Positions 8,747 through 16,865 of a stretch of DNA of 64,000 nucleotides are shown here, in pieces. The notes beneath the pieces are model-generated. The model saw nothing but the letters and a program-made list of their open reading frames with translations, ran no database searches and was not told the origin of the DNA. The DNA is from Myxococcus fulvus (GTDB taxonomy: Bacteria; Myxococcota; Myxococcia; Myxococcales; Myxococcaceae), in NCBI RefSeq assembly GCF_900111765.1, contig NZ_FOIB01000003.1, forward strand, positions 124,001 to 188,000, in the 5' to 3' direction. Each line of letters opens with the position of its first letter. Position 1 is the stretch's first letter. A program made the position numbers and the translations under genes.

Positions 8747-9108
8747 TTGGCGGTGAATCCTCCGAGGAGTGGACGACCTGGAAGCGGCAGTAGAGGAGCC
8801 AGGAGCCTCCACTGCCACGCGTTCATTTCGCAGCGCATCACACTGGCTTGCCTCCCTACGGAGACAGTGTGCCGCAGGCCAGTCGAGGGGCAGGAAGTCC
8901 GGCCGGGACGCGCTCTTGGAGGAGGAGTCGCGACCCACGCAGCACCTCGAGCGTCGCCTCGCGCGCTAGCGGCACGCAGGCCCGTTGCACCTGGACGCAC
9001 GCCGCAGCCCGCCCAATGACAGGTGCGGCAGCTCCCTTGTGTGGGCCGCTCCAACGGGCGCGCTGGCACAGTCATTGCCGAAGTGGCGCCACCTTGCTGG
9101 GGAGGGCC
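8747..9108. other. Intergenic region containing one copy of a 41-bp repeat
   Basis: No gene is supported. It holds the left copy of a 41-bp direct repeat (8880-8920). On the minus strand that copy reads SKSASRPDFLPLD, the C-terminus of the gene at 9703-11583, but without its stop codon. The remainder shows no recognised feature apart from GGAGGG at 9101-9106 before the protease gene. Confidence 0.6.
8880..8920. repeat. 41-bp direct repeat, left copy
   Basis: Identical over 41 bases to 9704-9744 and in the same orientation. The two copies bracket the YopT-type protease gene (9109-9672). This copy lies outside any gene and corresponds to the terminal codons of the Vps62-like gene, so it looks like the duplicated end left by insertion of a segment at that gene's 3' end. 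Confidence 0.85.
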
Positions 9109-9672
9109 ATGACAAGAATATTGACGGAGTTCAGTCAGAAGAGGGTTGCGAGGAGCAAGGGGCTTGCCGATCAAGGATACTGCCTCGCCCTGTCCGCCCG
9201 TTGGGTGAGACACATCATCGACAGTGAGAAGGATGGGTGGGACGTCCCCAAGCAGTCCGTGCACAAGCGACTCCAACTGCTCAAGGACGAGACCGTCTCG
9301 CTGTATGCCCTCCACCAGAGCTACCTGTCGCGTCAGGGCAAGGTTCTGGACATGATTGACGCGCAGAGCGCACTGCTCACCGTGGCCAAGTCCGGGCTCA
9401 TGGAGGACCAGGCCATCGTGATTGCCTCGGAGTTGATACGCAAGGGCTCCACCTATGTCATCTCGAACCGTCATGGCTCGACAGCCGAAGAGCATGCGAT
9501 GGCGCTCTATCGCACAGGGGGTGTCTTCTCGACCTGCTTCTACTTCTTCGACCCCAACGTCGGCGAAGTCTTCGCTTCGTCCGAGGACGAGGCGGCGTTT
9601 GTCATCAACGAGTTGATGGGCCCGAAATGCGATTCCAGGACCACCGAGTGGAACCTGCTGCGCTGCAACTGA
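9109..9672 (+). CDS. YopT/AvrPphB-type cysteine protease (peptidase family C58-like)
   Basis: 187 residues, no signal peptide. The arrangement matches C58 cysteine proteases: Cys25 in GYCLALSARW, His129 in GSTAEEHAMALYR and Asp148 in FYFFDPNVGEVF, with the typical Cys-His-Asp spacing of a papain-like fold. YopT cleaves prenylated Rho GTPases and AvrPphB cleaves host kinases; the bacterial relatives are mostly delivered effectors or polymorphic toxin domains. Here it is a stand-alone domain, so it could be an effector needing a delivery system, or a toxin module separated from its carrier. It follows the SitA6/SitI6 pair and lies between 41-bp repeats. GGAGGG ends 2 bases before the ATG. Confidence 0.75.
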   Translation: MTRILTEFSQKRVARSKGLADQGYCLALSARWVRHIIDSEKDGWDVPKQSVHKRLQLLKDETVSLYALHQSYLSRQGKVLDMIDAQSALLTVAKSGLMEDQAIVIASELIRKGSTYVISNRHGSTAEEHAMALYRTGGVFSTCFYFFDPNVGEVFASSEDEAAFVINELMGPKCDSRTTEWNLLRCN

Positions 9673-9702
9673 AGGCCCCCTCGGAAGTCCGTGCACCCCA
9701 AC

Positions 9703-11583
9703 TCAGTCGAGGGGCAGGAAGTCCGGCCGGGACGCGCTCTTGGACATGGGCCCGGTGGGCCCGTCGTTGAGGATGCATTCACCCGCGATGGGCTCGGACA
9801 CCTCGCAGCCCGACTTCGGGTTGCCCCAGCGCTCGGTGCGGTTCAGCCAGGACAGGCTCCCCTCGAAGGTCCCCGGCGTGCGCCAGTCGAAGGGGACCAA
9901 CGCGCTCCACGTGTCCCAGGCGATGCCGCGGCCGGTGTCATCCGCCAGGAAGTCGCCGTTGGGCAGGTTCCGGTAGATGTGCCGCGCGGCATCCGCGTAG
10001 AGGCCGTGCGAGCCCTGCGCGGAGAAGAGCTCCGGCCGCCAGCCCGACAGGCCCAGGCCCTTGTCGCCATAGGTGAAGGTCTGCCCGCTGGCGTGCTGGC
10101 TCAGGTAGACCTGAGACGGACGGCCCTCCACGAAGCGCACCGTGGCGTGCTCCCAATCCCCCACGTGGTTGCCGAAGGTGGAGTAGCCGCCCACGCAGCC
10201 CCAGGGCGAGTACCAGCCGATGCAGACCCGCTTGCCATTGTTGTAGGGATAGAACATCCAATACACCACGTCGGTGGTGGTCGTGGGCTGGCCGTTCACG
10301 GTGCGCGTGATGACCTCCGCATAGACAGGCACCGGCGTCTGGTTCGGCCGCTGCCCGTCCAGGAACTGCGGGTCCGTGCAGGAGTCACAGCCCAGCGCCT
10401 GGTTCGTCACTTGATGACCGCCCTCCACGTGCACGTTGGCGAGGTGGAACTCGGTGGAGGAGGGGAAGTAGGCCTCGCTCGGGTGCAGCCACACGCGAGG
10501 GGCGAAGGCCGCCGCCGTGGCCGCGCTCACGGGCAGCCCCTGGAGCTCCGGGTGCGCCGTCGCGCTCTTGTTGATGGCCCAATAGCGACTGCCCCCCGTG
10601 TCGGAGTGACTGGGGCGCGCGACGAAGGTGGTGGCGGGCAGTCCCCGGTGGTCCCTGGCGTTCGGCTGCCAGAGCCCCACGTCGTTGTCCGCGCCGGAGC
10701 CGCTGTCATTCCATAAGGCGGCCGGGTCGGCGGCCACCACGTACTCGCTCTTGAGGCAGCGGATGAGGTCCGTGGAGGGCTTGCCGTAGCCCAGCACTCC
10801 CACCGCGCCCAGGCAGGTGTAGCCAGCGGGCGCCACGGGCTCCCAGAACGAGCCGTCATGGGTGCCGCCGGAGCCCTTGTCATTCCAGACCCAGACGTAG
10901 TCCAAGGGCCGCGCGAGCAGGTCTCCCTCGCCTTGCACCACGAGCGCTGTCGAGGGGGCAGGGCCGCCGCCGCCGTTGGGCATCGCGACATCGCCCAGGG
11001 AGTAATAGCCCGGAGCCTGGGTGAGGTTGGGCCGCCAGATGGAGACGTCGTCGTTCGAGCCTGTGCCGCTGTCGTCGTAGATCCACTGGAAGGTGGACAC
11101 GGGCTTGAGGAGGAGGCGCTGGCTGAAGCGCAGCGGCGCCCTGTCGGAGGAGAGGGTGAGGTCCGCGCTCTGCCCGGGTGTTGCGGTCGCCGCGACGAGC
11201 TTGTACGTACCGGGGGCCAGGGAGACAGCGAGCCGAGCGCCCAGGTTGCCCGCGCTGTTGTCGTCCTCGGCGAGCACGTTGCCGCTGGCATCGAGGAGAT
11301 AGAGGTAGGCGTCCACGGACGAGGTGAGCGTGAAGGTCACCGTCGCCGTGGGGCCCGCATGATCGACGATGAAGGTGCGATTGCCGGGGTGCGTGGGATT
11401 CCTGCCTCCCGAGCCAAGCCAGCGCCCATGCACCGTGTTGCCCTGGAGCCCGGCGAGGGACGCCTCCGTGTCGCGGAGCACGGTGTCTTCCATGGCCTCC
11501 AGCGAACCACCACAGCCCAGCGCGCTCACTCCCAGCGACGACAGCACGAGCCAGCGGCGTGAACCCAGACGTCCAGCGAGCAT
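9703..11583 (-). CDS. Vps62-related lipoprotein with PPC-like N-terminal domain
   Basis: 626 residues. Lipoprotein signal with Cys at about residue 24 (VSALGCGG). Residues about 65-145 resemble a bacterial pre-peptidase C-terminal (PPC) beta-sandwich (TVTFTLTSSVDAYLYLLDASG, ending in APGTYKLVAA). Three repeats of a YDDSGTGSNDDVSIWRP-like motif follow (about 167, 230 and 292), typical of the Vps62 family (PF06101). The C-terminal half has the conserved NHVGDWEHATVRF segment and VYLSQHASGQ. The biochemical role of bacterial Vps62 proteins is unknown; an outer-membrane location is inferred. Its 3' end is duplicated at 8880-8920. Confidence 0.8.
   Translation of the reverse strand: MLAGRLGSRRWLVLSSLGVSALGCGGSLEAMEDTVLRDTEASLAGLQGNTVHGRWLGSGGRNPTHPGNRTFIVDHAGPTATVTFTLTSSVDAYLYLLDASGNVLAEDDNSAGNLGARLAVSLAPGTYKLVAATATPGQSADLTLSSDRAPLRFSQRLLLKPVSTFQWIYDDSGTGSNDDVSIWRPNLTQAPGYYSLGDVAMPNGGGGPAPSTALVVQGEGDLLARPLDYVWVWNDKGSGGTHDGSFWEPVAPAGYTCLGAVGVLGYGKPSTDLIRCLKSEYVVAADPAALWNDSGSGADNDVGLWQPNARDHRGLPATTFVARPSHSDTGGSRYWAINKSATAHPELQGLPVSAATAAAFAPRVWLHPSEAYFPSSTEFHLANVHVEGGHQVTNQALGCDSCTDPQFLDGQRPNQTPVPVYAEVITRTVNGQPTTTTDVVYWMFYPYNNGKRVCIGWYSPWGCVGGYSTFGNHVGDWEHATVRFVEGRPSQVYLSQHASGQTFTYGDKGLGLSGWRPELFSAQGSHGLYADAARHIYRNLPNGDFLADDTGRGIAWDTWSALVPFDWRTPGTFEGSLSWLNRTERWGNPKSGCEVSEPIAGECILNDGPTGPMSKSASRPDFLPLD
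9704..9744. repeat. 41-bp direct repeat, right copy
   Basis: Right copy of the repeat at 8880-8920. It covers the last 13 codons plus part of the stop codon of the minus-strand Vps62-like gene, so the gene keeps its native end here. Confidence 0.85.
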
Positions 11584-11682
11584 ACGGGCCTCTTCATGTT
11601 CCTGCGTGGGCGCGCAGGATACACTCAGCGCCTGTTGATTGGTGCCGCTCCGGAGGGCGGAGCGGCGTCACACGAATGGGTG

Positions 11683-12084
11683 TCAGCGCCAGACCCGCGT
11701 GGCGAGCCACGCCATCGGCAGGTAGGCCACCACGATGTCGAGCACGATGAACCACGTCGGCGCGGGAATCATGAAGCTCGCCGCGATGCCGCCGGCCAGG
11801 AAGAGCGTGCCGATGGCGAACGCGAAGACGGTGCGATGACTCGCTGCGATACGGAACGCGACCAGCGCTCCGGCGAACGTGCCGAGCGCGTGGGCCAGGA
11901 ACGGAAACACGAAGTGCTTTGGCTCGAACAGGTGAATCGCGGCGGCGAGGCTCTCGGCGTTGGAGGTATCGACACCGGACGGGGCGGGAATCACCCGCGG
12001 GCTGAGCATCACGAGCGCCATGTTGACGACCGAGCCCACTGCGAAGCCGAGGATGACCGCGAGGATGTTGCGAATGATTTTCAT
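11683..12084 (-). CDS. Small four-span membrane protein
   Basis: 133 residues with hydrophobic segments at about 5-25, 56-76, 84-102 and 106-126. The start MKIIRNILAVILGFAVGS is chosen because it begins the first membrane span; the longer reading adds an odd Cys-rich prefix. I recognise no catalytic motif. The overall look is of the small hypothetical inner-membrane proteins common in bacteria. It lies 98 bases past the Vps62-like gene start on the same strand. Confidence 0.65.
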   Translation of the reverse strand: MKIIRNILAVILGFAVGSVVNMALVMLSPRVIPAPSGVDTSNAESLAAAIHLFEPKHFVFPFLAHALGTFAGALVAFRIAASHRTVFAFAIGTLFLAGGIAASFMIPAPTWFIVLDIVVAYLPMAWLATRVWR

Positions 12085-12138
12085 GGGGTAGGCCGCGCAG
12101 TGTGACATGCCGCTGCGCGGCTGTCCCTCTGTCCGTGG

Positions 12139-13674
12139 CTACGGTGTCGTCGTACAGGCCCACGGCGTCCAGGCGGAGGCGCCGGCGACGTTCTGGGAGC
12201 GGATGGCGAAGCACATGTACGTGCCAGACGAGAGGCCACCCCAGGTATACGTGGTGGTGTTGGCGCCGAGGTTCAGCGTGGTGACGCCGTTGGTGAGCTG
12301 GAACCCGGTCTCGTTGCCAGAGGTGTCCGTCCAGTTCACCCGGATGCTGGAGCTGTTGAGGGCGGTGGCCGTCTGGTTCGTCGGCATGGCGGGCACCGTG
12401 GGCGTGGTGGTGCAGGCCCACGGCGTCCAGGCGGAGGCACCCGCCGCGTTCAGGGAGCGGATGGCAAAGCACATATAGGTGTTGGGTGACAGGCCCGCCC
12501 ACGTGTGTGTGGTCGTGTTGGCACCCAGGCTCACGGTGGTGACACCGTTGGTGAGCTGGAACCCGGTCTCGTTGCCAGAGGTATCCGTCCAGTTCACCCG
12601 GATGCTGGTGCCGCTGATGGCGGTGGCCGTTTGATTCGTAGGCGCGGCCGGCACCGTGGGTGTGGTGGTGCAGGCCCACGGCGTCCAGGGGGAGGTGCCC
12701 GTGGCGCTGTAGGCGCGGATGGCGAAGCACATATAGGTATTGGGTGACAGGCCCGCCCACGTGTACGTGGTGGTGTTGGCGCCCAGGCTCACGGTGGTGA
12801 CGCCGTTGGTGAGCTGGAACCCGGTCTCATTGCTGGACCTGTCGGTCCAGTTGACGCGGATGCTGGTGCCATTGAGCGCGGTCGCCGTCTGTCCGGTCGG
12901 CGCCGCCGGAACGGTGAAGAAGGCGCTCTTGTTGGTGGCGAGGAAGTTCCGGTCGTAGTCGTTCAGTCCGATGGTCGGATAGTCCCACCAGAAGCCCATC
13001 ACGGAGGTCTCCATCCCCCAGCCCACGCTGTCCGGGTGGGGCAGTCCGAAGCCGTGGCCGAGCTCGTGAGCGACGGCGCCGGTCTGCTTGCGCTGGCCGG
13101 ACCACCAGTAGGCGCCCTCGGCCACGTGGCCCTGGAGGCTGTCGATGGCCCAGTCGCCGACGATGGCCTGGCCGCCGTTGCCGGCGGTGTATCCACGGCC
13201 TCCAGCGAAGCCGCCGGCGCCCTTGAAGAAGATCATCGTGACGTAGCCGCTCTGATTCTGAGCCGGAGGAGTGGGGTACCCGCGCGAGTGCAGCTCCGCC
13301 ATGACGGCCCCCTCCATGTTGCCCGTGATGGTGATGACCCCGTCGTCGTAGATGTTCCCCGGCCCCCACGAGATGCCGTACGCCTCCTTGGCCCCGTTGG
13401 CCTGGACGACCTGCACCGGGTTCAGCACGAAGGTCGCCCCGTTGTTGTAGGTCGCATAGAAGCGCTGGATGTCGGCCATCGCGTTGTTGATGGCGGTGGC
13501 CTCCGCCTGCACCTCGGCGCTGCTCACGCTCCAGTCGGTGGGCACGAACAACACCGGCACCACCGAGTAGTCCGGCCAGGGATACGGAAACGTCGGGCTG
13601 GCCTTCGCGACTCCTGACCCCAGCGTGCTGGAGAGGAGGAGGGCTGCACAGAGGATGCCGAGACATCTGTTCAT
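12139..13674 (-). CDS. Secreted zinc metalloprotease with three fibronectin III modules
   Basis: 511 residues with a signal peptide (MNRCLGILCAALLLSSTLGS). The catalytic domain spans about 30-250 and holds the metzincin zinc site HELGHGFGLPHPD followed by a Met-turn-like SVMGFWW. Three nearly identical 86-residue fibronectin type III modules follow, each with VNWTD, a NETGFQL strand and a closing SPWTPWACTTT-type strand. The fold suggests an extracellular protease with C-terminal adhesion modules, plausible for predatory or saprophytic digestion (inference). The start at 13674 has AGGAG 7 bases upstream. Confidence 0.88.
   Translation of the reverse strand: MNRCLGILCAALLLSSTLGSGVAKASPTFPYPWPDYSVVPVLFVPTDWSVSSAEVQAEATAINNAMADIQRFYATYNNGATFVLNPVQVVQANGAKEAYGISWGPGNIYDDGVITITGNMEGAVMAELHSRGYPTPPAQNQSGYVTMIFFKGAGGFAGGRGYTAGNGGQAIVGDWAIDSLQGHVAEGAYWWSGQRKQTGAVAHELGHGFGLPHPDSVGWGMETSVMGFWWDYPTIGLNDYDRNFLATNKSAFFTVPAAPTGQTATALNGTSIRVNWTDRSSNETGFQLTNGVTTVSLGANTTTYTWAGLSPNTYMCFAIRAYSATGTSPWTPWACTTTPTVPAAPTNQTATAISGTSIRVNWTDTSGNETGFQLTNGVTTVSLGANTTTHTWAGLSPNTYMCFAIRSLNAAGASAWTPWACTTTPTVPAMPTNQTATALNSSSIRVNWTDTSGNETGFQLTNGVTTLNLGANTTTYTWGGLSSGTYMCFAIRSQNVAGASAWTPWACTTTP
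12142..12912 (-). repeat. Three tandem 258-bp repeats encoding fibronectin III modules
   Basis: The sequence CAGGCCCACGGCGTCCAG recurs at 12155, 12413 and 12671, a period of exactly 258 bases (86 codons). The copies are near-identical along their length, which points to recent duplication or gene conversion. Confidence 0.85.
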
Positions 13675-13903
13675 GATGTGCTCCTGGAGAAGGATTGCCC
13701 CGGTCAGGGATTCGCGCCGAGGAGGGGTGTGGAACGCGCGAGTGTAGGTCACGCATGTGTTGCCCGATAGGATGCTGGGAAGGCGGGGCGGTGAACCCAT
13801 ACCCCAGAGGGCATGTCAGACCGGTGATGTGCAATCTCCCAGGCGGGCGCGCGGCTCTGGGGATGGCGGACCCCGCTGAGCAGCAGCGCCACGACATGAA
13901 CCG

Positions 13904-15367
13904 GTGGAGGCTTGGGACTTGGAAACCTCTGGACGCAGATTCGGAAGTGCCGTGGTCATCGGCGGCAGCATGGCGGGGCTCCTGAGCGCGCGGGTGCTCG
14001 CGGACCACTTCGACAAGGTGACGCTGGTGGAGCGGGATGTCCGGGGGGAGGGGCCCGCCGCGCGCAAGGGTGTTCCGCAGGGGCCGCACATCCACGTGCT
14101 GTTGGACGCGGGCCGGCGCATCCTCGACAAGTACTTCCCGGACCTGTTCGAGCAACTCCAGGTCCAGGGCGCCGAGCTCATCGACTCGAGTGGAGACCTC
14201 GCCTGGCACCACTTCGGGGTGTGGAAGCTGCGCCGCACCAGCGGCATCCCCGGGATGCTGTGCACCCGGCCCCTGCTCGAGTGGAACGTCCTGCGCCGGG
14301 TGAAGGCGCGGCCCAATGTCGCGATGCGCGAGGGCTGCTCCATCGAAGGGCTCATCCGCGACGAGAAGGGCACGGGACGCATCACAGGTGTCCGGGTCAA
14401 GACACCCCAGGGCGAGGAGTCGTGGGAGGCGGACCTCGTCGTGGATGCCAGCGGCCGGGGCTCGCGGATGCCTCAGTGGTTGGAAGCCATCGGCTACGCG
14501 CGCCCGGAGGAAGATCAGGTCATCGTGGACCTTTCCTACACGACGTGCCTGCACGAGCCGCCGCCCCACTTCCAGAAGGAATGGAAGGCGCTCTTCCTCT
14601 ATCCAAATCCTCCCAAGGCCTGGCGCGCGGGGTTCATCTCACACGTCGAGGGAGGCCGGTGGATCGTCACCCTCAATGGCTACTTCGGGGAGCACGCGCC
14701 CACCGGGTACGCGGGGTTCCTCGAGTACGCGCGCTCACTGACGCGTCCGGACCTGTACGACTTCCTGAAAGAGGCCACGCCGATAGGGCCCATCTCCCAG
14801 CACAAGGTGAAGGACTGCCGGTGGCGGCACTACGAGAAGCTGCCCCGCTTTCCCGAGGGGCTGGTCATCCTGGGAGACGCCGCGTGTGCCTTCAACCCCC
14901 TCTACGGGCAAGGCATGTCGGTGGCGGGGCTTGGCGCCGAGTTGCTGGACACCTGCCTTCGCGAGCAGACCGAACGAGGCGAGCTGTCGGGCCTGGCGCA
15001 GCGCTTCCGCGAGCGGCTGCCTGAAGTCATCCGGCTCCCGTGGCTGTTGGGCACGGGCATGGACCTGCTGTATCCGCAGGCCGTCGGGAAGCGGCCCTTC
15101 GGGCTGGGCTTGCTGCACTGGTACATCCTGCGGCTGATGGAGCGCACGTCGACCGACGCACACGTCCATCGCCAGTTCTACCGGATACTGCACCTGCACG
15201 CGGGGCTGGAGGCGGTTCTCCGGCCCTCCGTGGCCTTGCCCGTGTTGGGCCATGGCCTCATGTCGCTCCTCCGCCCTCTCGAGCGGCTGGCGAATACCGA
15301 GACACGACCTCCCCCTGTCACGCCCCCGCGTCCAAGCCCTGTCCCGGTCCAGAAGTCCACCGGGTAG
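13904..15367 (+). CDS. FAD-dependent oxidoreductase/monooxygenase
   Basis: 487 residues. The N-terminal dinucleotide-binding fold reads AVVIGGSMAGLLSARVL (GxGxxG variant G-G-S-M-A-G) and closes with LVERD, the usual acidic end of the second strand. The second FAD motif, VILGDAACAFNPLYGQGMSV, is at about 325-345, as in para-hydroxybenzoate hydroxylase-type flavoproteins. DASGRGS at about 183-189 is the DG-like motif. It may epoxidise or hydroxylate a lipophilic substrate or act as a geranylgeranyl-reductase-like enzyme. GTG at 13904 is used since no in-frame ATG precedes the Rossmann motif. Confidence 0.82.
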   Translation: MEAWDLETSGRRFGSAVVIGGSMAGLLSARVLADHFDKVTLVERDVRGEGPAARKGVPQGPHIHVLLDAGRRILDKYFPDLFEQLQVQGAELIDSSGDLAWHHFGVWKLRRTSGIPGMLCTRPLLEWNVLRRVKARPNVAMREGCSIEGLIRDEKGTGRITGVRVKTPQGEESWEADLVVDASGRGSRMPQWLEAIGYARPEEDQVIVDLSYTTCLHEPPPHFQKEWKALFLYPNPPKAWRAGFISHVEGGRWIVTLNGYFGEHAPTGYAGFLEYARSLTRPDLYDFLKEATPIGPISQHKVKDCRWRHYEKLPRFPEGLVILGDAACAFNPLYGQGMSVAGLGAELLDTCLREQTERGELSGLAQRFRERLPEVIRLPWLLGTGMDLLYPQAVGKRPFGLGLLHWYILRLMERTSTDAHVHRQFYRILHLHAGLEAVLRPSVALPVLGHGLMSLLRPLERLANTETRPPPVTPPRPSPVPVQKSTG

Positions 15368-15422
15368 CCGCCGCGCGGCCTGGAGTTACACCGGTCTCGT
15401 TGAGTCCCGGCGACTTGGTGGG

Positions 15423-15868
15423 TCAAGCCGCAGTTCGGTACTTCTTCTCATCGTTAGCGGGGGACTGGTAGCCGAGGGCGGAGTGCCTTCGGCGCAGGTT
15501 GTACCAAGCTTCGATGTACTGGAAGACAGCCATCCTGGCCTCGGCGTGAGTGCGGGAGTTCCGTCGGTCGAGCAGCTCGCACTCGAGGCTTGCGACGAAG
15601 GATTCGCACAGTGCGTTGTCGTACGCGTCGCCGACGCTGCCCATGGAGGGGCGAACGCCGGCCTGCCTGCACCGCTGGCCGAAGTTCAGCGAGGTGTATT
15701 GGCATCCTCCGTGGCCCGCTTCGAGGCGGGCCTTGCCTTCCAGGCGTAGTAGCCGGCCTCGGTGACGCCCAGCGCCCGGCACATCGTCGACACCGCATGC
15801 TCGGCGTGGTTCTCGCTCACGAATCGGAACGCTTCTTGGGCGTCCCGACGCCTTCCTGTGCGAACCAA
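15423..15868 (-). pseudogene. IS3 OrfB transposase remnant, DDE core mostly deleted
   Basis: The 5' part encodes an OrfB N-terminal region (FRFVSENHAEHAVSTMCRAL, then GVTEAGYYAWKARP). The 3' part, in another frame, encodes the rve C-terminal region (QYTSLNFGQRC, then GDAYDNALCESFVASLECEL and YNLRRRHSALGYQSP). The segment with the first catalytic Asp and the HxxHxxxxYG-type region is absent between them, so transposase activity is lost. The final Glu region (CESFVASLE) remains. Confidence 0.85.
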
Positions 15869-16131
15869 GCCGCGGCTTTTGAGAGGATGTCGCGCTCCTC
15901 GCGCAGCACCTTCACCTCGCGCCGCAAGCGTGCCAGCTCATGCTTCTCGTCCGTCGTCAGTCCATCCTGGCGAGTGCCTTCGTCCAACTCGCTCTGGCGT
16001 ACCCAGTTACGCACCGTCGTGTCGGTGACGTGGAACTCCTGGGCCAGGCTGCTCGTCGTCCGTCCCGCTTTCACCCACTCGACGATTTGCGCACGGAACT
16101 CCGGTGGGGACGGCGGCTTCGGTTTCGGCAT
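15817..16131 (-). CDS. IS3-family transposase OrfA
   Basis: 104 residues. A helix-turn-helix of the HTH_Tnp_1 type (EFRAQIVEWVKAGRTTSSLA, then TVRNWVR) is followed by a leucine-zipper-like coiled coil (LARLRREVKVLREERDILSKAAAWFA), the standard OrfA layout. Normally OrfA is fused to OrfB by -1 frameshifting near its 3' end; here OrfB is deleted, so at best it makes a DNA-binding inhibitor. Confidence 0.88.
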   Translation of the reverse strand: MPKPKPPSPPEFRAQIVEWVKAGRTTSSLAQEFHVTDTTVRNWVRQSELDEGTRQDGLTTDEKHELARLRREVKVLREERDILSKAAAWFAQEGVGTPKKRSDS

Positions 16132-16162
16132 CGTTGGGTCCTTCTCCCACAGTTGAACGGAC

Positions 16163-16822
16163 TCAACGAAACTGGCGCAACTCCAATCGCGGCTTGCGCG
16201 CCATCAGGAATACGTTCTGCGCGCTGTCGCCGACGTCGGGCGTCTCGATATCGACGAATCCCGCATCAGCGACTGCGGCCCGAAGCTCGTCGCGGCGGAG
16301 CACCGTCACCCGTGGCGCCTTGCCGAGCCAACGCATCACCGCGAGGAAGCCCCCGAACAGTGGCCCCAGGGGGCCGCCGAGGCACGCAGTGGAGGTGACG
16401 AGCGTGCCCCCCGGCACGGTCACGCGATACATCGCTTGCAGGAGCGCCGCTGAATCGTCAAGCAGGTGCAGGAGGTTGTAGGCGCATACGCAGTCGAACT
16501 GCGCGTCCGTGAACGCGTCCAGCGTGCCGGCAGGCTGCGCGTGGAAGACGACGTTCGCGGTGCCCACAGCCGCGGCCTTGCGGTGGGCGATGGCGATCAT
16601 GTTCCGCGAGATGTCGACCCCATGCGCCTCCGCCACGTGGGGAGCGAGCTCGAGGACGATGCTGCCGGTGCCGCACCCCACGTCGAGCAGTCGGTCCGTC
16701 GGGCGGAGCCGGTCCCTGGTCAATGCGAGCTTGCGAGCGGTCGCGGCGGGGTTCGGGAGCGGTTTCTTCGCGTACCTCTCGGCGATTCCGTCCCAGAATC
16801 GAGCGTTCGGGTGCGTCGTCAT
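16163..16822 (-). CDS. Class I SAM-dependent methyltransferase
   Basis: 219 residues. SAM-binding motif I LLDVGCGTGSIVLELA at about 46-61, acidic HGVDIS at the end of strand 2 (about 69-74) and FDCVCAYNLLHLLDD at about 109-123, as in UbiE/COQ5-like enzymes acting on small molecules. AGGAGG lies 5 bases before the ATG. The last codons (about LRQFR and the stop) fall in the right end of the IS3 element, so the natural C-terminus may have been altered slightly. It follows the LysR gene by 43 bases on the same strand and may share its transcript. Confidence 0.85.
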   Translation of the reverse strand: MTTHPNARFWDGIAERYAKKPLPNPAATARKLALTRDRLRPTDRLLDVGCGTGSIVLELAPHVAEAHGVDISRNMIAIAHRKAAAVGTANVVFHAQPAGTLDAFTDAQFDCVCAYNLLHLLDDSAALLQAMYRVTVPGGTLVTSTACLGGPLGPLFGGFLAVMRWLGKAPRVTVLRRDELRAAVADAGFVDIETPDVGDSAQNVFLMARKPRLELRQFR

Positions 16823-16865
16823 GTCGGCCTCCTGGTCCGCTGCTGGATACACCGGAGGCGTTCGG

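Larger units (their letters stand above)
15397..16169 (-). mobile_element. IS3-family element, internally deleted
   Basis: About 773 bp bounded by 11-bp inverted repeats (TCGTTGAGTCC at 15397-15407 and its complement at 16159-16169). It contains an intact OrfA-like gene and an OrfB missing its central part. Intact IS3 elements are usually about 1.2-1.5 kb, so roughly 500 bp appear lost. No clear target duplication was seen. The right end overlaps the last codons of the adjacent methyltransferase gene. Confidence 0.8.
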
